A stretch of DNA of 64,000 bases, from positions 310,001 through 374,000 of the forward strand of contig JAHDFP010000002.1 of assembly GCA_020628095.1 (NCBI GenBank). Direction: 5' to 3'. The notes under the pieces were generated by a model that was not told the origin of the DNA, did not search any database, and saw only the letters and a program-made list of their open reading frames with translations. Position numbers and translations under genes: made by a program. The DNA is from Saprospiraceae bacterium. Lineage in GTDB: Bacteria > Bacteroidota > Bacteroidia > Chitinophagales > Saprospiraceae. How positions within the stretch are numbered: the first letter of the stretch is position 1; every line of letters begins with the position of its first letter. Shown here piece by piece: positions 1-7,812 of this stretch.

Positions 1-450
1 ATGCAAGAGCTAAGTTCTTATAATGAGTGCGATTTTGATACGATAGTGGTAGCTGCGGGTACAGGTACGACTGCGAGCGGAATTATCGAATGGTCCAATG
101 AAAATCAACATATCTATGTCATTAATACCTTGAGAAATCAATCTCTGACTGAAACCATAAAAAATAATCTATCCATCGATAAGGACAATTGGGAGGTAGT
201 ACATGATTATCATTTTGGAGGGTTTGCTAGAGTCAATAATGACTTGAGATTATTTGCGCAATCTATATGGGATAGATACGGGATTCCCCTAGATCCAGTC
301 TATAATTCTAAGATGATGTTTGCCATACATGATATGATTAGTAACGACCTTATACACGACAGGCATAATATATTACTAGTTCACACAGGAGGTCACCAAG
401 GTATTGCTGCGTATAATTATCTTAATAAAGACCCCTGGATAATTCAGTAG
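1..450 (+). CDS. PLP-dependent ACC deaminase/D-cysteine desulfhydrase family protein, 3' part
   Basis: This is the C-terminal part (149 residues visible) of a fold-type II PLP enzyme. The glycine- and threonine-rich loop VAAGTGTTASG near residue 18 is the cofactor phosphate-binding loop of this family, and the end LLVHTGGHQG matches the conserved C-terminal motif of 1-aminocyclopropane-1-carboxylate deaminase and D-cysteine desulfhydrase. Family members are about 300-330 residues, so the PLP lysine and N-terminal domain lie upstream of the window; the ATG at position 1 is probably internal. The 3' end overlaps by 7 bp the convergent M28 peptidase gene. Substrate cannot be decided from this fragment. 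Confidence 0.8.
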   Translation: MQELSSYNECDFDTIVVAAGTGTTASGIIEWSNENQHIYVINTLRNQSLTETIKNNLSIDKDNWEVVHDYHFGGFARVNNDLRLFAQSIWDRYGIPLDPVYNSKMMFAIHDMISNDLIHDRHNILLVHTGGHQGIAAYNYLNKDPWIIQ

Positions 451-2642
451 TTGATTTTTTGCACTACAGAAGAGAATCCATCTACTCTACATGCGTTTTT
501 TTCTATTTTGTCTGGTGTCGGTAGTTTCAGATATCTTGTACAGACATATATTTCTTCATTCACCGATGTATCCTTTTTTGTAATATTCAATAGCATTGAA
601 TCTTGTGTCATCCCAAAAACATCTATCACTCGTTTTCCCCTAAGGTCAGACCCAGATTTTATGATGGGCTGATTATTGATAGATGCCTCTTCGATATTTT
701 CCATGTCCTGAATTAATACACGGGTTAAATAGGCTTCGTCATTATGTCTTATGAGGAAGATGCTACTGTCCTGAGATACGGAAGGCACTTCTATATTATT
801 ATAAATCTCTGTGGATTTGTATATGTGTTCGTCAGAGCCGTGTAAAGGTACCACACCCATATTGTGATCTGACAAATACATTTGATTTCCAATATTTTTA
901 TGACTATCGTAGGTAACCCACTTGGCACTGTTGCCTACTGTATTATGCACATAGAATAAGCTGGATGGAAGAGGTTTTTCTTCTGAGGGTTTAGACTTAA
1001 TATGAGCAATAGCCATACAGGCTAAGAAGAGACTGATGCCAAAGAAGGGAGAAACTTTTTGCTTATATGATAGTAGGATCGGAAATATAGCAAATAGCCC
1101 AAGTGCAATAATCCCAAAGAAAACAGAAGCTAACGAGATGCCGGCTATACTAAATGCGTTATAGAATGTTCTATACACAGGAATCCAAAGCAAGCATGGA
1201 ATAAAAGCAAATAAATATGGAAGAAAATATCCAGCCTTGTTCTTCGCGTCATTCTCCTTATTGAGTAGAAGAAATAATATAATCAAGACAGCAGGCAATA
1301 AGAAAATATAGGTTGCGGTCTGAGCAATGAAGTAGGTCGCCGTGCTGATTGCTAATATGATAGTCAGAGCGGCCATTTGTATATTGTAAGTATTGAACTT
1401 TTTAGCGGCATAGCCGATGATCAGCCATAATATAATGATACACATCCCAGTCATCGCGCCCCAATACCACATGTGATTATAATACTGTCCAGAATAAAAT
1501 ACATCGTAATGTGGATATAGAATATATATCAATTTGCCAAGTAAATAAGACAAACCGAAACAGGCGAAAACTGAAAAGAGGAGAATGAAAAGAGATACTC
1601 CATAGTGAACAATCTTTATCTGATCTGCTCTATTTTTTTTATAAAACAAGAATATGAAAAGTAAAATCGACCCAATAAGAATGAATATGTCCCACTGACT
1701 CGGGTAGACGATAAGCGCGCCGAGCATATTAAAAAAAGAGGCATTGTGGCTTCTCACATCGGTTAAGTCCTGATTGACAAAATGACTTGCCAGACGATAC
1801 ATGTTATCACCAGTATGTTGTACGCTGGCGACGTTTACATTTTCTGCATTATCCTCTGGATTATGATAGTAAGAGAATCCATCTATAAAGGCATGGTTGA
1901 TACCAGGTACACCTTTTTCTTTGAACCTAGAATAGTCAGTATCATTAGGCAACATCTTATATATCTCATAAGAGAGAGAACTGGCGGTGGGTTTGATACC
2001 TACTTTCTTCAGTTGCTGCACCAGCCAGGCATTACCATCTGACCACTCGAATGTAATATTGGGTCCCGCATTACCCCGTGCTTCGTAATTGAGAATAAGG
2101 CCAAGGTTGCTGACATCATATTTTTCTGAGTAAGCCTTAGCTCCTAAGAGCCCCATTTCTTCTCCATCTGTAATAAGTAGTATGACGTCATTTTTTCTTT
2201 CTTGACGGAGTAGAAGCTTAGCCACTTCCATGATGCAAGCCACAGCATGGACATCGTCCGCTCCACCCGGTGCATTGAGCACGCTGTCATAATGAGCGCA
2301 TAGCATTAGTGTTTTGGTCGGGTCTGTACCTGGTATGCGCGCTATGATATTTTCTGTTTTGGCCAGTCTGGCATAACTCCCCCATGACAGTTGGCTATAT
2401 CCATCGAATTCCTCTGTGCTTATTCCCAGCCCTGTCAGATAGTCTATTATATATTCTTTTACTTTTCTATTTTCCGCAGTTCCCATGAAGTGGGGCACAG
2501 TACCCATTGCTTCTATATGCTTCATGGCATTAACAGCAGAAAATTCTTTATCAGAGGGCTCTATTATCCGATGAGGTGTTTCTATATAAATCTCCGTAAA
2601 GCCAAGAATACAAATGAAAAGTATGGGTAGGAGTGCTCTCAT
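444..2642 (-). CDS. M28 family zinc aminopeptidase with C-terminal multi-pass membrane domain
   Basis: The 732-residue protein starts with a hydrophobic segment (residues 1-19) that may be a signal anchor. An M28 peptidase domain follows (about 40-290) with the expected zinc-ligand positions: His117 in AHYDS, Asp129/130 in GGADD, the Glu pair 161-162 in DGEEMG, and His260 in YYHNPEDN. From about residue 305 to 560 there are roughly eight to nine hydrophobic stretches, then a soluble C-terminal domain of about 170 residues. This order resembles the membrane M28 peptidases related to Fxna/ER metallopeptidase. It probably trims peptides on the periplasmic side. It lies 18 bp downstream of the receiver gene on the same strand, so the two are likely co-transcribed. 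Confidence 0.85.
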   Translation of the reverse strand: MRALLPILFICILGFTEIYIETPHRIIEPSDKEFSAVNAMKHIEAMGTVPHFMGTAENRKVKEYIIDYLTGLGISTEEFDGYSQLSWGSYARLAKTENIIARIPGTDPTKTLMLCAHYDSVLNAPGGADDVHAVACIMEVAKLLLRQERKNDVILLITDGEEMGLLGAKAYSEKYDVSNLGLILNYEARGNAGPNITFEWSDGNAWLVQQLKKVGIKPTASSLSYEIYKMLPNDTDYSRFKEKGVPGINHAFIDGFSYYHNPEDNAENVNVASVQHTGDNMYRLASHFVNQDLTDVRSHNASFFNMLGALIVYPSQWDIFILIGSILLFIFLFYKKNRADQIKIVHYGVSLFILLFSVFACFGLSYLLGKLIYILYPHYDVFYSGQYYNHMWYWGAMTGMCIIILWLIIGYAAKKFNTYNIQMAALTIILAISTATYFIAQTATYIFLLPAVLIILFLLLNKENDAKNKAGYFLPYLFAFIPCLLWIPVYRTFYNAFSIAGISLASVFFGIIALGLFAIFPILLSYKQKVSPFFGISLFLACMAIAHIKSKPSEEKPLPSSLFYVHNTVGNSAKWVTYDSHKNIGNQMYLSDHNMGVVPLHGSDEHIYKSTEIYNNIEVPSVSQDSSIFLIRHNDEAYLTRVLIQDMENIEEASINNQPIIKSGSDLRGKRVIDVFGMTQDSMLLNITKKDTSVNEEIYVCTRYLKLPTPDKIEKNACRVDGFSSVVQKINY

Positions 2643-2660
2643 GCTAAACTAAGGTGGTTA

Positions 2661-3053
2661 CTAGAAGTAAGACTTTGCTATTTCTAGAATTTTTTCGGTG
2701 GTAAGAGGTTTTTCTATGATTGCTTCTACTATAGGAAATTCCTGAAGTCTTTCTAGGTCTCTTGGACTTTCTGAGGTGGAGCACATAAAGAGTTTGATAG
2801 ATTCTTTTTGTTCTATGGATAGATTCATGTACTCTTCTAAGAAGTCAAATCCACTTTTGCCAGGTAGATTAATATCAAATATGATGACATCAGGTCTCGG
2901 TTGATTGCTGTCTTTCAAGAAGATAATAGCTTCGTCGACACTCATGCACTTGTGGATATCATCGACGATTTTGGACTCTATAATGTATATCTCATGAAGA
3001 TATAGGGTGGGATAGTCATCATCTATAAGTAATATATTTTTAATTCTTTTCAA
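2661..3053 (-). CDS. Stand-alone response regulator receiver protein
   Basis: The 130-residue protein is a single CheY-like receiver domain with no output domain. The acidic pocket is Asp11-Asp13 (LLIDDD), the phosphoacceptor is Asp60 (IIFDINLPG), the conserved Ser/Thr switch is near Thr93 and the conserved lysine is Lys115 (EKPL). Such lone receivers in Bacteroidota act by protein-protein contact, often after phosphorylation by hybrid kinases. No kinase gene is in view. The gene precedes the M28 peptidase by 18 bp on the same strand; whether the two share a function is unknown. Confidence 0.9.
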   Translation of the reverse strand: MKRIKNILLIDDDYPTLYLHEIYIIESKIVDDIHKCMSVDEAIIFLKDSNQPRPDVIIFDINLPGKSGFDFLEEYMNLSIEQKESIKLFMCSTSESPRDLERLQEFPIVEAIIEKPLTTEKILEIAKSYF

Positions 3054-3226
3054 GGCAGGTTGGGTGTTAATTAAATCGGCAATCCAGTTACTAAAAGATT
3101 AAAATAAGAAAATAATACAATTGTCATCTGATATAGGATAGAAAGTTTTTTTGATAGAGAACTGTTAATATTTAGTTTTTTACTGAACAATTAAGGCAAA
3201 CTTGTCATAATTTTATAAAAGAAAGT

Positions 3227-3697
3227 ATGGTCAAAATCGCGAGAAATATATTCATTTTGGTTGTCGGGTTTACGCTCATGTTCAGATGCGAACCAGAAGA
3301 CCTTATAGAAACCGATGCGGTATTGCAACCATATTTTGACATTTTTAAAGAAGAAGCAGAGCTACGTGGTTTCGCTGTAGATTATGAAGCAGAACGTATA
3401 GAAGGTCTTCTACAGCAGATTCCTAATAGCAATGTGCAGGGACAATGTTTTCATAATACCTCTAAGCCGAAGAAGGTTGTCATCGATGTGGATTATTGGA
3501 ACAATGCCAACGAGTCACAGAAAGAGTTCATTATCTTTCATGAGTTGGGTCATTGCTTCCTTGATAGAGATCATCTGGATGAGTCTGATTCTTCGGGTAA
3601 TTGCCTGAGTATAATGCATAGTAGCCCCCAGGTGTGTAGGTTTAGCCTGACCCCTGCTAATCGAAAGTCTTATCTGGACGAACTTTTTTCTGAGTAA
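3227..3697 (+). CDS. Putative zinc metalloprotease lipoprotein (HELGH)
   Basis: A 156-residue protein with a lipoprotein-like N-terminus: a hydrophobic stretch followed by Cys21 in LMFRC. The motif HELGH is at residues 105-109, followed by RDH with His116, and a Met-turn-like SIMH around Met130. The third histidine sits one residue further away than in the classic metzincin HExxHxxGxxH spacing, so membership of that clan is uncertain. Four other cysteines suggest an exported, disulfide-bonded protein. A role as a small envelope metallopeptidase is inferred from the motif alone; a substrate cannot be named. Its stop codon abuts the convergent SDR gene with no spacer. Confidence 0.7.
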   Translation: MVKIARNIFILVVGFTLMFRCEPEDLIETDAVLQPYFDIFKEEAELRGFAVDYEAERIEGLLQQIPNSNVQGQCFHNTSKPKKVVIDVDYWNNANESQKEFIIFHELGHCFLDRDHLDESDSSGNCLSIMHSSPQVCRFSLTPANRKSYLDELFSE

Positions 3698-4414
3698 TTA
3701 TTTTTTCGGTGGTTTTGACGGTCTTACTTCTATTTTACTTGGTAAGGTACGTGGGTGCATTTTGAGCAGGTCTATAACCATCTGTCCCAGATCCTCGGGC
3801 TGAATTTTCCATCCATCATTATCACCTGGCACGCGATTATTAAAATAGGTAGATACAGAACCTGGCATAATAGTGGAGCATTTTACATCATGTTCTCTCA
3901 GGTCTAACATCATAGCCTGAGTAAATCCTACTAGACCAAATTTGCTGGCATTATAAGCTGCTCCTCTTGCAAAAAAGTTTGTGCCAGCCAGACTCGCTAT
4001 CGTAATGATATATCCTTTAGATAGAATGATTTCTGAAAGACTAGATTTCACTGTATTGAATACGCCGGTCAGGTTAATGTCAATCGTATCATTCCATTGC
4101 TGATGTGTCATTTCCTGTATCGGAGCAAAATGTCCTACGCCTGCATTGGCTATAACAACGTCTAGTCTGTTCCACTTATCCTTTATTTGCTGGACCGTAT
4201 CCAGCATTTGGTTGTAGTCGGTAACATCGCTGGATATTGATAGTACTTTGTCAGGATATTTTTGTAATAATTTGTCCGCTGATTCTTGTAAGGCGGTTGT
4301 ATTTCTGGCGGTTATACAGACATTCATGCCTTCTGCGAGCATATATTCCGCGATGGCGAGACCTATTCCTTTAGATCCACCTGTTATAAGCGCGCATTTA
4401 TTAGTTAATGACAT
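3698..4414 (-). CDS. Short-chain dehydrogenase/reductase (SDR) family oxidoreductase
   Basis: A 238-residue classical SDR. The cofactor-binding TGGSKGIG is at residues 11-18, NAG at 90-92, and the catalytic residues are Ser141, Tyr154 and Lys158 (YNASK). Arg37 after strand 2 suggests a preference for NADP(H). Length and motifs match 3-oxoacyl-ACP reductase-like enzymes, but the family is broad and the substrate is not known. It is divergently arranged with the FKBP lipoprotein gene, with 43 bp between the two start codons. Confidence 0.88.
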   Translation of the reverse strand: MSLTNKCALITGGSKGIGLAIAEYMLAEGMNVCITARNTTALQESADKLLQKYPDKVLSISSDVTDYNQMLDTVQQIKDKWNRLDVVIANAGVGHFAPIQEMTHQQWNDTIDINLTGVFNTVKSSLSEIILSKGYIITIASLAGTNFFARGAAYNASKFGLVGFTQAMMLDLREHDVKCSTIMPGSVSTYFNNRVPGDNDGWKIQPEDLGQMVIDLLKMHPRTLPSKIEVRPSKPPKK

Positions 4415-4435
4415 CTATTTATTTTTATATGAGAT

Positions 4436-4444
4436 TATCTTTGC
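4436..4444 (+). promoter_or_regulatory. Candidate Bacteroidota -7 element (TATCTTTGC)
   Basis: TATCTTTGC is an exact match to the Bacteroidota TAnnTTTGC -7 consensus and ends 13 bp before the FKBP lipoprotein start at 4458. No TTG is found at the expected -33 distance (only TTA near 4405), so the call rests on one element. Confidence 0.45.
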
Positions 4445-4457
4445 AGCAAAAAAGAAG

Positions 4458-4919
4458 ATGCAAATTAAATCAATAATAACAATTGCCATGAGTGCTTTTT
4501 TACTCTTCTCTTGTGGCAGTGATGAGACTGTAGAAGAAGTCAATATCAGAAACGAACAGGAGATATTAGATTATCTATCCGATAATAATATCACTGCTGA
4601 CAAAACTAGTTCTGGCCTATATGTACGTGTGCTAGAAGAGGGTTCTATAGAAAAGCCTAGTCTTACTGATACGGTCACTGTATTATATAAAGGATATTTG
4701 GATAATGATAACGTATTTGATGAGTCTACGCAGCCTATTTCATTTCCTCTTAATCGGGTAATATTAGGTTGGCAAGAAGGTATCCAATTTTTTGGAAGAG
4801 GGGGTAGTGGTAACTTGTATATTCCGTCGAGGTTGGCCTACGGTTCTAATCCACCCAGCCCAAGCATCCCTGAGAATGCAATCCTCATATTTGATGTGGA
4901 AGTTATTGATTTTTTCTAG
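4458..4919 (+). CDS. FKBP-type peptidyl-prolyl isomerase lipoprotein
   Basis: A 153-residue protein. The start at 4458 is chosen because it begins directly with a lipoprotein signal (LLFSC, Cys19); an upstream reading frame extends further but would overlap the SDR gene and bury the signal. The FKBP fold spans about residues 65-153, with the aromatic and hydrophobic pocket residues expected in the family: Tyr77, Phe87-Asp88, Val101-Ile102, Trp105, Tyr128 and Phe145. The domain has the GxxxxxIPxxLAYG block as IPSRLAYG. It would assist proline isomerisation in exported proteins at the membrane surface. The next gene begins immediately after the stop codon. Confidence 0.88.
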   Translation: MQIKSIITIAMSAFLLFSCGSDETVEEVNIRNEQEILDYLSDNNITADKTSSGLYVRVLEEGSIEKPSLTDTVTVLYKGYLDNDNVFDESTQPISFPLNRVILGWQEGIQFFGRGGSGNLYIPSRLAYGSNPPSPSIPENAILIFDVEVIDFF

Positions 4920-5855
4920 TTGAATCCAGATTATAGACCCTCACTTCTGTTACGGAATGGACATGTCAATACGATATATCCAGCCCTATATAGAAAACAG
5001 ACCGTAGATTTTCATCGCGAGAGAATAGATACGCCTGATGGAGACTTCCTTGATCTAGATTGTATAATAAACGGACGTAGGAAGTGCGCTATATTATGTC
5101 ATGGTCTGGAGGGAAGTAGTCAGTCTCAGTATATATTAGGTGTTGCAAGACTGTTATCAAAAAATGGTTGGGATATAATCGCTGCTAATTATAGAGGATG
5201 TAGTGGAGATGACAATAATAAGCCCTATGCCTATCATAGTGGTGCGACGTATGACCTAGATGCTATTATCAATTATATTCTGCCTTCTTATGACAGTATT
5301 TCTCTGGTAGGTTATAGTCTCGGTGGTAATTTGGTATTAAAATATGCAGGTGAGAATGGTGACGCACTTACACCTCAGATTAAGTCAATAGTTGCAGTCT
5401 CGGTACCGACTTATCTCAAAGGTGGCTCTATCCAGATAGAAAAAGCAGAAAACTGGCTCTATAAGCACAAGTTTCTTGTTTCTCTCAAAGAAAAGATAAA
5501 GAAGAAGCATGATAACTTTCCTGATCGCTTTGATATAGAGGCCGTACTAAAGGTAAAGACCATTTATGATTTCGATAATTTAGTAACAGCACCCATACAT
5601 GGGTTCGACGATGCAGAGCACTACTATGAGACATGTTCTTCTAAGTATTTCATAAAAGATATAAAGGCGAAGACCCTCATTATAAATGCTCTAGATGATC
5701 CTTTTTTGCCAGAGAGCTGCTATCCGCATGTGGAAGCAAGATCATCTGAATATGTTAATCTAGAAACCCCTAAGTATGGTGGTCATGTGGGTTTTTCTGA
5801 TTTTGGCGTCGATCACTACTGGATAGAAAAAAGAATAATGGAATTTATACAGTAG
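4920..5855 (+). CDS. YheT-like alpha/beta-fold hydrolase
   Basis: A 311-residue protein of the YheT (UPF0017) group of alpha/beta hydrolases. The opening RNGHVNTIYP is typical of this group. The oxyanion region CHGLEGSS is at 60-67, the nucleophile is Ser133 in GYSLGG, and the likely acid and base are Asp259 or Asp260 (INALDDPF) and His289 (GGHVGF). The start is TTG, directly following the stop of the FKBP gene; no in-frame ATG fits the conserved N-terminus. The family members act as carboxylesterase-like enzymes; the natural substrate is unknown. Confidence 0.87.
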   Translation: MNPDYRPSLLLRNGHVNTIYPALYRKQTVDFHRERIDTPDGDFLDLDCIINGRRKCAILCHGLEGSSQSQYILGVARLLSKNGWDIIAANYRGCSGDDNNKPYAYHSGATYDLDAIINYILPSYDSISLVGYSLGGNLVLKYAGENGDALTPQIKSIVAVSVPTYLKGGSIQIEKAENWLYKHKFLVSLKEKIKKKHDNFPDRFDIEAVLKVKTIYDFDNLVTAPIHGFDDAEHYYETCSSKYFIKDIKAKTLIINALDDPFLPESCYPHVEARSSEYVNLETPKYGGHVGFSDFGVDHYWIEKRIMEFIQ

Positions 5856-5879
5856 CTTGTTCCTGTAATTGGGTAAGTA

Positions 5880-7106
5880 TTATAAGATATTCTTTAAGGC
5901 TTCTACCAACATGTCAAGTTCCTTGTATGATGTACTCACATTCGGGCTGATTCTAATAAAGGGTTCTTTATTGTAAGAGGTGATTTTGACATGGATATTA
6001 TACTTTTCTTTTAACGCATTCCTGACAGAAACAGATGATTTAGGATGAGTTGTTATGCTGGCGATACCTCCCGATCTAGATATATCCGTTACTATCTTAC
6101 ATCCAGACAAATCCTTTACCTGATCAGTCCAATATTTTTTTAAAGATTCAAATCTTTTTTGTTTTGCACTTATCCCTGTGATTTCCAAAAAATCCAAAAC
6201 TGATTCTAAGGTCAGAAGGTTGGCAAATGATCTTGTGCCTAGATATTCAAATTTTTTCTTTTGATTCTTAAGGTCTAATGGATAGGACAAAGGAGGATTG
6301 GTCGTATTAATATGATTATCCTTTATGAAAATAACCCCTGTGCCATGTGGTGCATAAGACCATTTATGTAGACTGGATATGTAGTAATCACAGTTAATAT
6401 CATTGATACTCAGGTCTATGTGCCCTACAGCATGTGCACCATCAATTATCACGTCAACACCATTTTTCTTTGCCATGTCACATATCCGTTTTACTGGCAA
6501 AATCTGTCCTTCTCTATGCGTAATGTGCGTCAGGATAAGAAGCTTAGTCTTGTCGCTGATGGCATTTTTATATCGATCGACTATCTCATCGTCATCTATA
6601 ATCGGAAATCCTAAATCAATTTTTTTATTAGTGATTCCTTTTTCTTGGACCAGATGATCTACAGTATAATGCATGTAGGGATAATCACAAGATGCAGTGA
6701 TGACTTCGTCATTTTGCTGTAAGGGATACCCTCTGAGTGCTATGCTGATGCCTTCGGTCGTATTTCTTATAATATATAGGTGACCGTCTCGGACGCCGAT
6801 GAGTTGAGCTAATCGCTGTAACTGTGATTCGATTTTTTCCTGATTTCTGATCAGAACTTCGTAAGGCGCATGACTATTGAATCTTTTAATATTCTCGAAA
6901 TGACTTTCTATAATCGGGATAGGCATATTGGATGCAGAGCCATGGTTAAGATTGAGCAGACCCGTGTGATTGGGTAAAAAAAGAGACCTTATCTCTTCCC
7001 AGTCGACTGATGTTTCTTTTTCACGACTTTTTGAAAGTGGGTATTCTATGTTGGAAGCTATAGCAACACCGAACAAACTTTGAATAAAATCTCTTCGAGA
7101 GCTCAT
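5880..7106 (-). CDS. Tat-exported class V aminotransferase family protein
   Basis: A 408-residue fold-type I PLP enzyme. The N-terminus has a twin-arginine-like signal, SSRRDFIQSLFG, followed by a short hydrophobic region, so the folded cofactor-loaded protein is probably exported. The PLP-binding lysine is Lys248 (SSLHKWSYAPHG), and the cofactor-contacting DGAHAVGH has Asp222 and His225. The block KWxxAPxGTG resembles isopenicillin-N epimerase-like and cysteine desulfurase-like members. The reaction is not known. It converges with the hydrolase gene, with 24 bp between them. Confidence 0.85.
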   Translation of the reverse strand: MSSRRDFIQSLFGVAIASNIEYPLSKSREKETSVDWEEIRSLFLPNHTGLLNLNHGSASNMPIPIIESHFENIKRFNSHAPYEVLIRNQEKIESQLQRLAQLIGVRDGHLYIIRNTTEGISIALRGYPLQQNDEVITASCDYPYMHYTVDHLVQEKGITNKKIDLGFPIIDDDEIVDRYKNAISDKTKLLILTHITHREGQILPVKRICDMAKKNGVDVIIDGAHAVGHIDLSINDINCDYYISSLHKWSYAPHGTGVIFIKDNHINTTNPPLSYPLDLKNQKKKFEYLGTRSFANLLTLESVLDFLEITGISAKQKRFESLKKYWTDQVKDLSGCKIVTDISRSGGIASITTHPKSSVSVRNALKEKYNIHVKITSYNKEPFIRISPNVSTSYKELDMLVEALKNIL

Positions 7107-7284
7107 GATCTATGGGCACATTTAATTAAAAATGATAATCCGTCAAAAGATACATAATTATTGAGTAATCTTGTCAGATCATTGTAAAATCGTTACTTTA
7201 GCCTATACTGATCGCTTTCCTATTAGCATCTGACTTGCCTTAATTTTCTTATAACTATTTTTTATAATCTATAACCAGAACTAA

Positions 7285-7767
7285 ATGAATAAGTTAATCT
7301 GGATAATAGTCTTATTGATATGGATATTACTAGTATCCTGGATATGTCATAGACTATTATGTAATAACAGTGCAGATAATGTGGATGTCTGCGATAAGAT
7401 GGAATTGTCAGACGGAAAATGGAATTATGATGGAAAAGGCAACGTGATGTTTAAAAAATCCAGCGACGCATTGATACTTATAGATAACTATATGGATAAT
7501 GGGTTGGCTACTGTCAATAATTATCTGATCGATCATAAAGATCGCGCCGTCTTGATAACAGGACTATACGAAGAGAATGAATCTTATTCTGGCGGTACAG
7601 AGAAGAACTTAGGCCTGGCTAGAGCTAATTCTATCAAAGAAGTTTTTCTCAATAACGGAATCAAAGCAGAACAGATTTCCGTCAATGGTAAAATGTATAA
7701 ATCAGCTTGCACGTCAGGTGATACCTTGCGCAAAGCGGCAACCTTTAGTTTCAGATCAATTCAATAG
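7285..7767 (+). CDS. Single-span membrane protein with OmpA/MotB-like C-terminal domain
   Basis: A 160-residue protein with one strong membrane segment at about residues 4-25 and a soluble remainder. The region 70-160 follows the OmpA-like pattern: VLITGLYEE in place of the usual VxIxGHTD, then LARANSIKEVFLNNGI matching the LSxxRAxxVxxYLxxxGI helix, then a QISVNGK strand. The canonical peptidoglycan-contacting Asp is replaced, so peptidoglycan binding is uncertain. It lies 45 bp before the coiled-coil gene on the same strand with no visible terminator, so it may be the first gene of the helix-hairpin-helix cluster. Confidence 0.65.
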   Translation: MNKLIWIIVLLIWILLVSWICHRLLCNNSADNVDVCDKMELSDGKWNYDGKGNVMFKKSSDALILIDNYMDNGLATVNNYLIDHKDRAVLITGLYEENESYSGGTEKNLGLARANSIKEVFLNNGIKAEQISVNGKMYKSACTSGDTLRKAATFSFRSIQ

Positions 7768-7812
7768 ACTTATTAAGAACTTTTTTATTCAGACATTAAA
7801 ATTCTCACTCAA

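Noticed and set aside
451-672. Plus-strand frame of 73 codons after the PLP enzyme
   Set aside because: It is antisense to the M28 peptidase C-terminal domain, has no recognisable features and no start signal.
4248-4457. N-terminal extension of the FKBP gene by 70 codons
   Set aside because: It runs antisense through the SDR gene and would place the lipoprotein signal inside the protein; the ATG at 4458 fits better.
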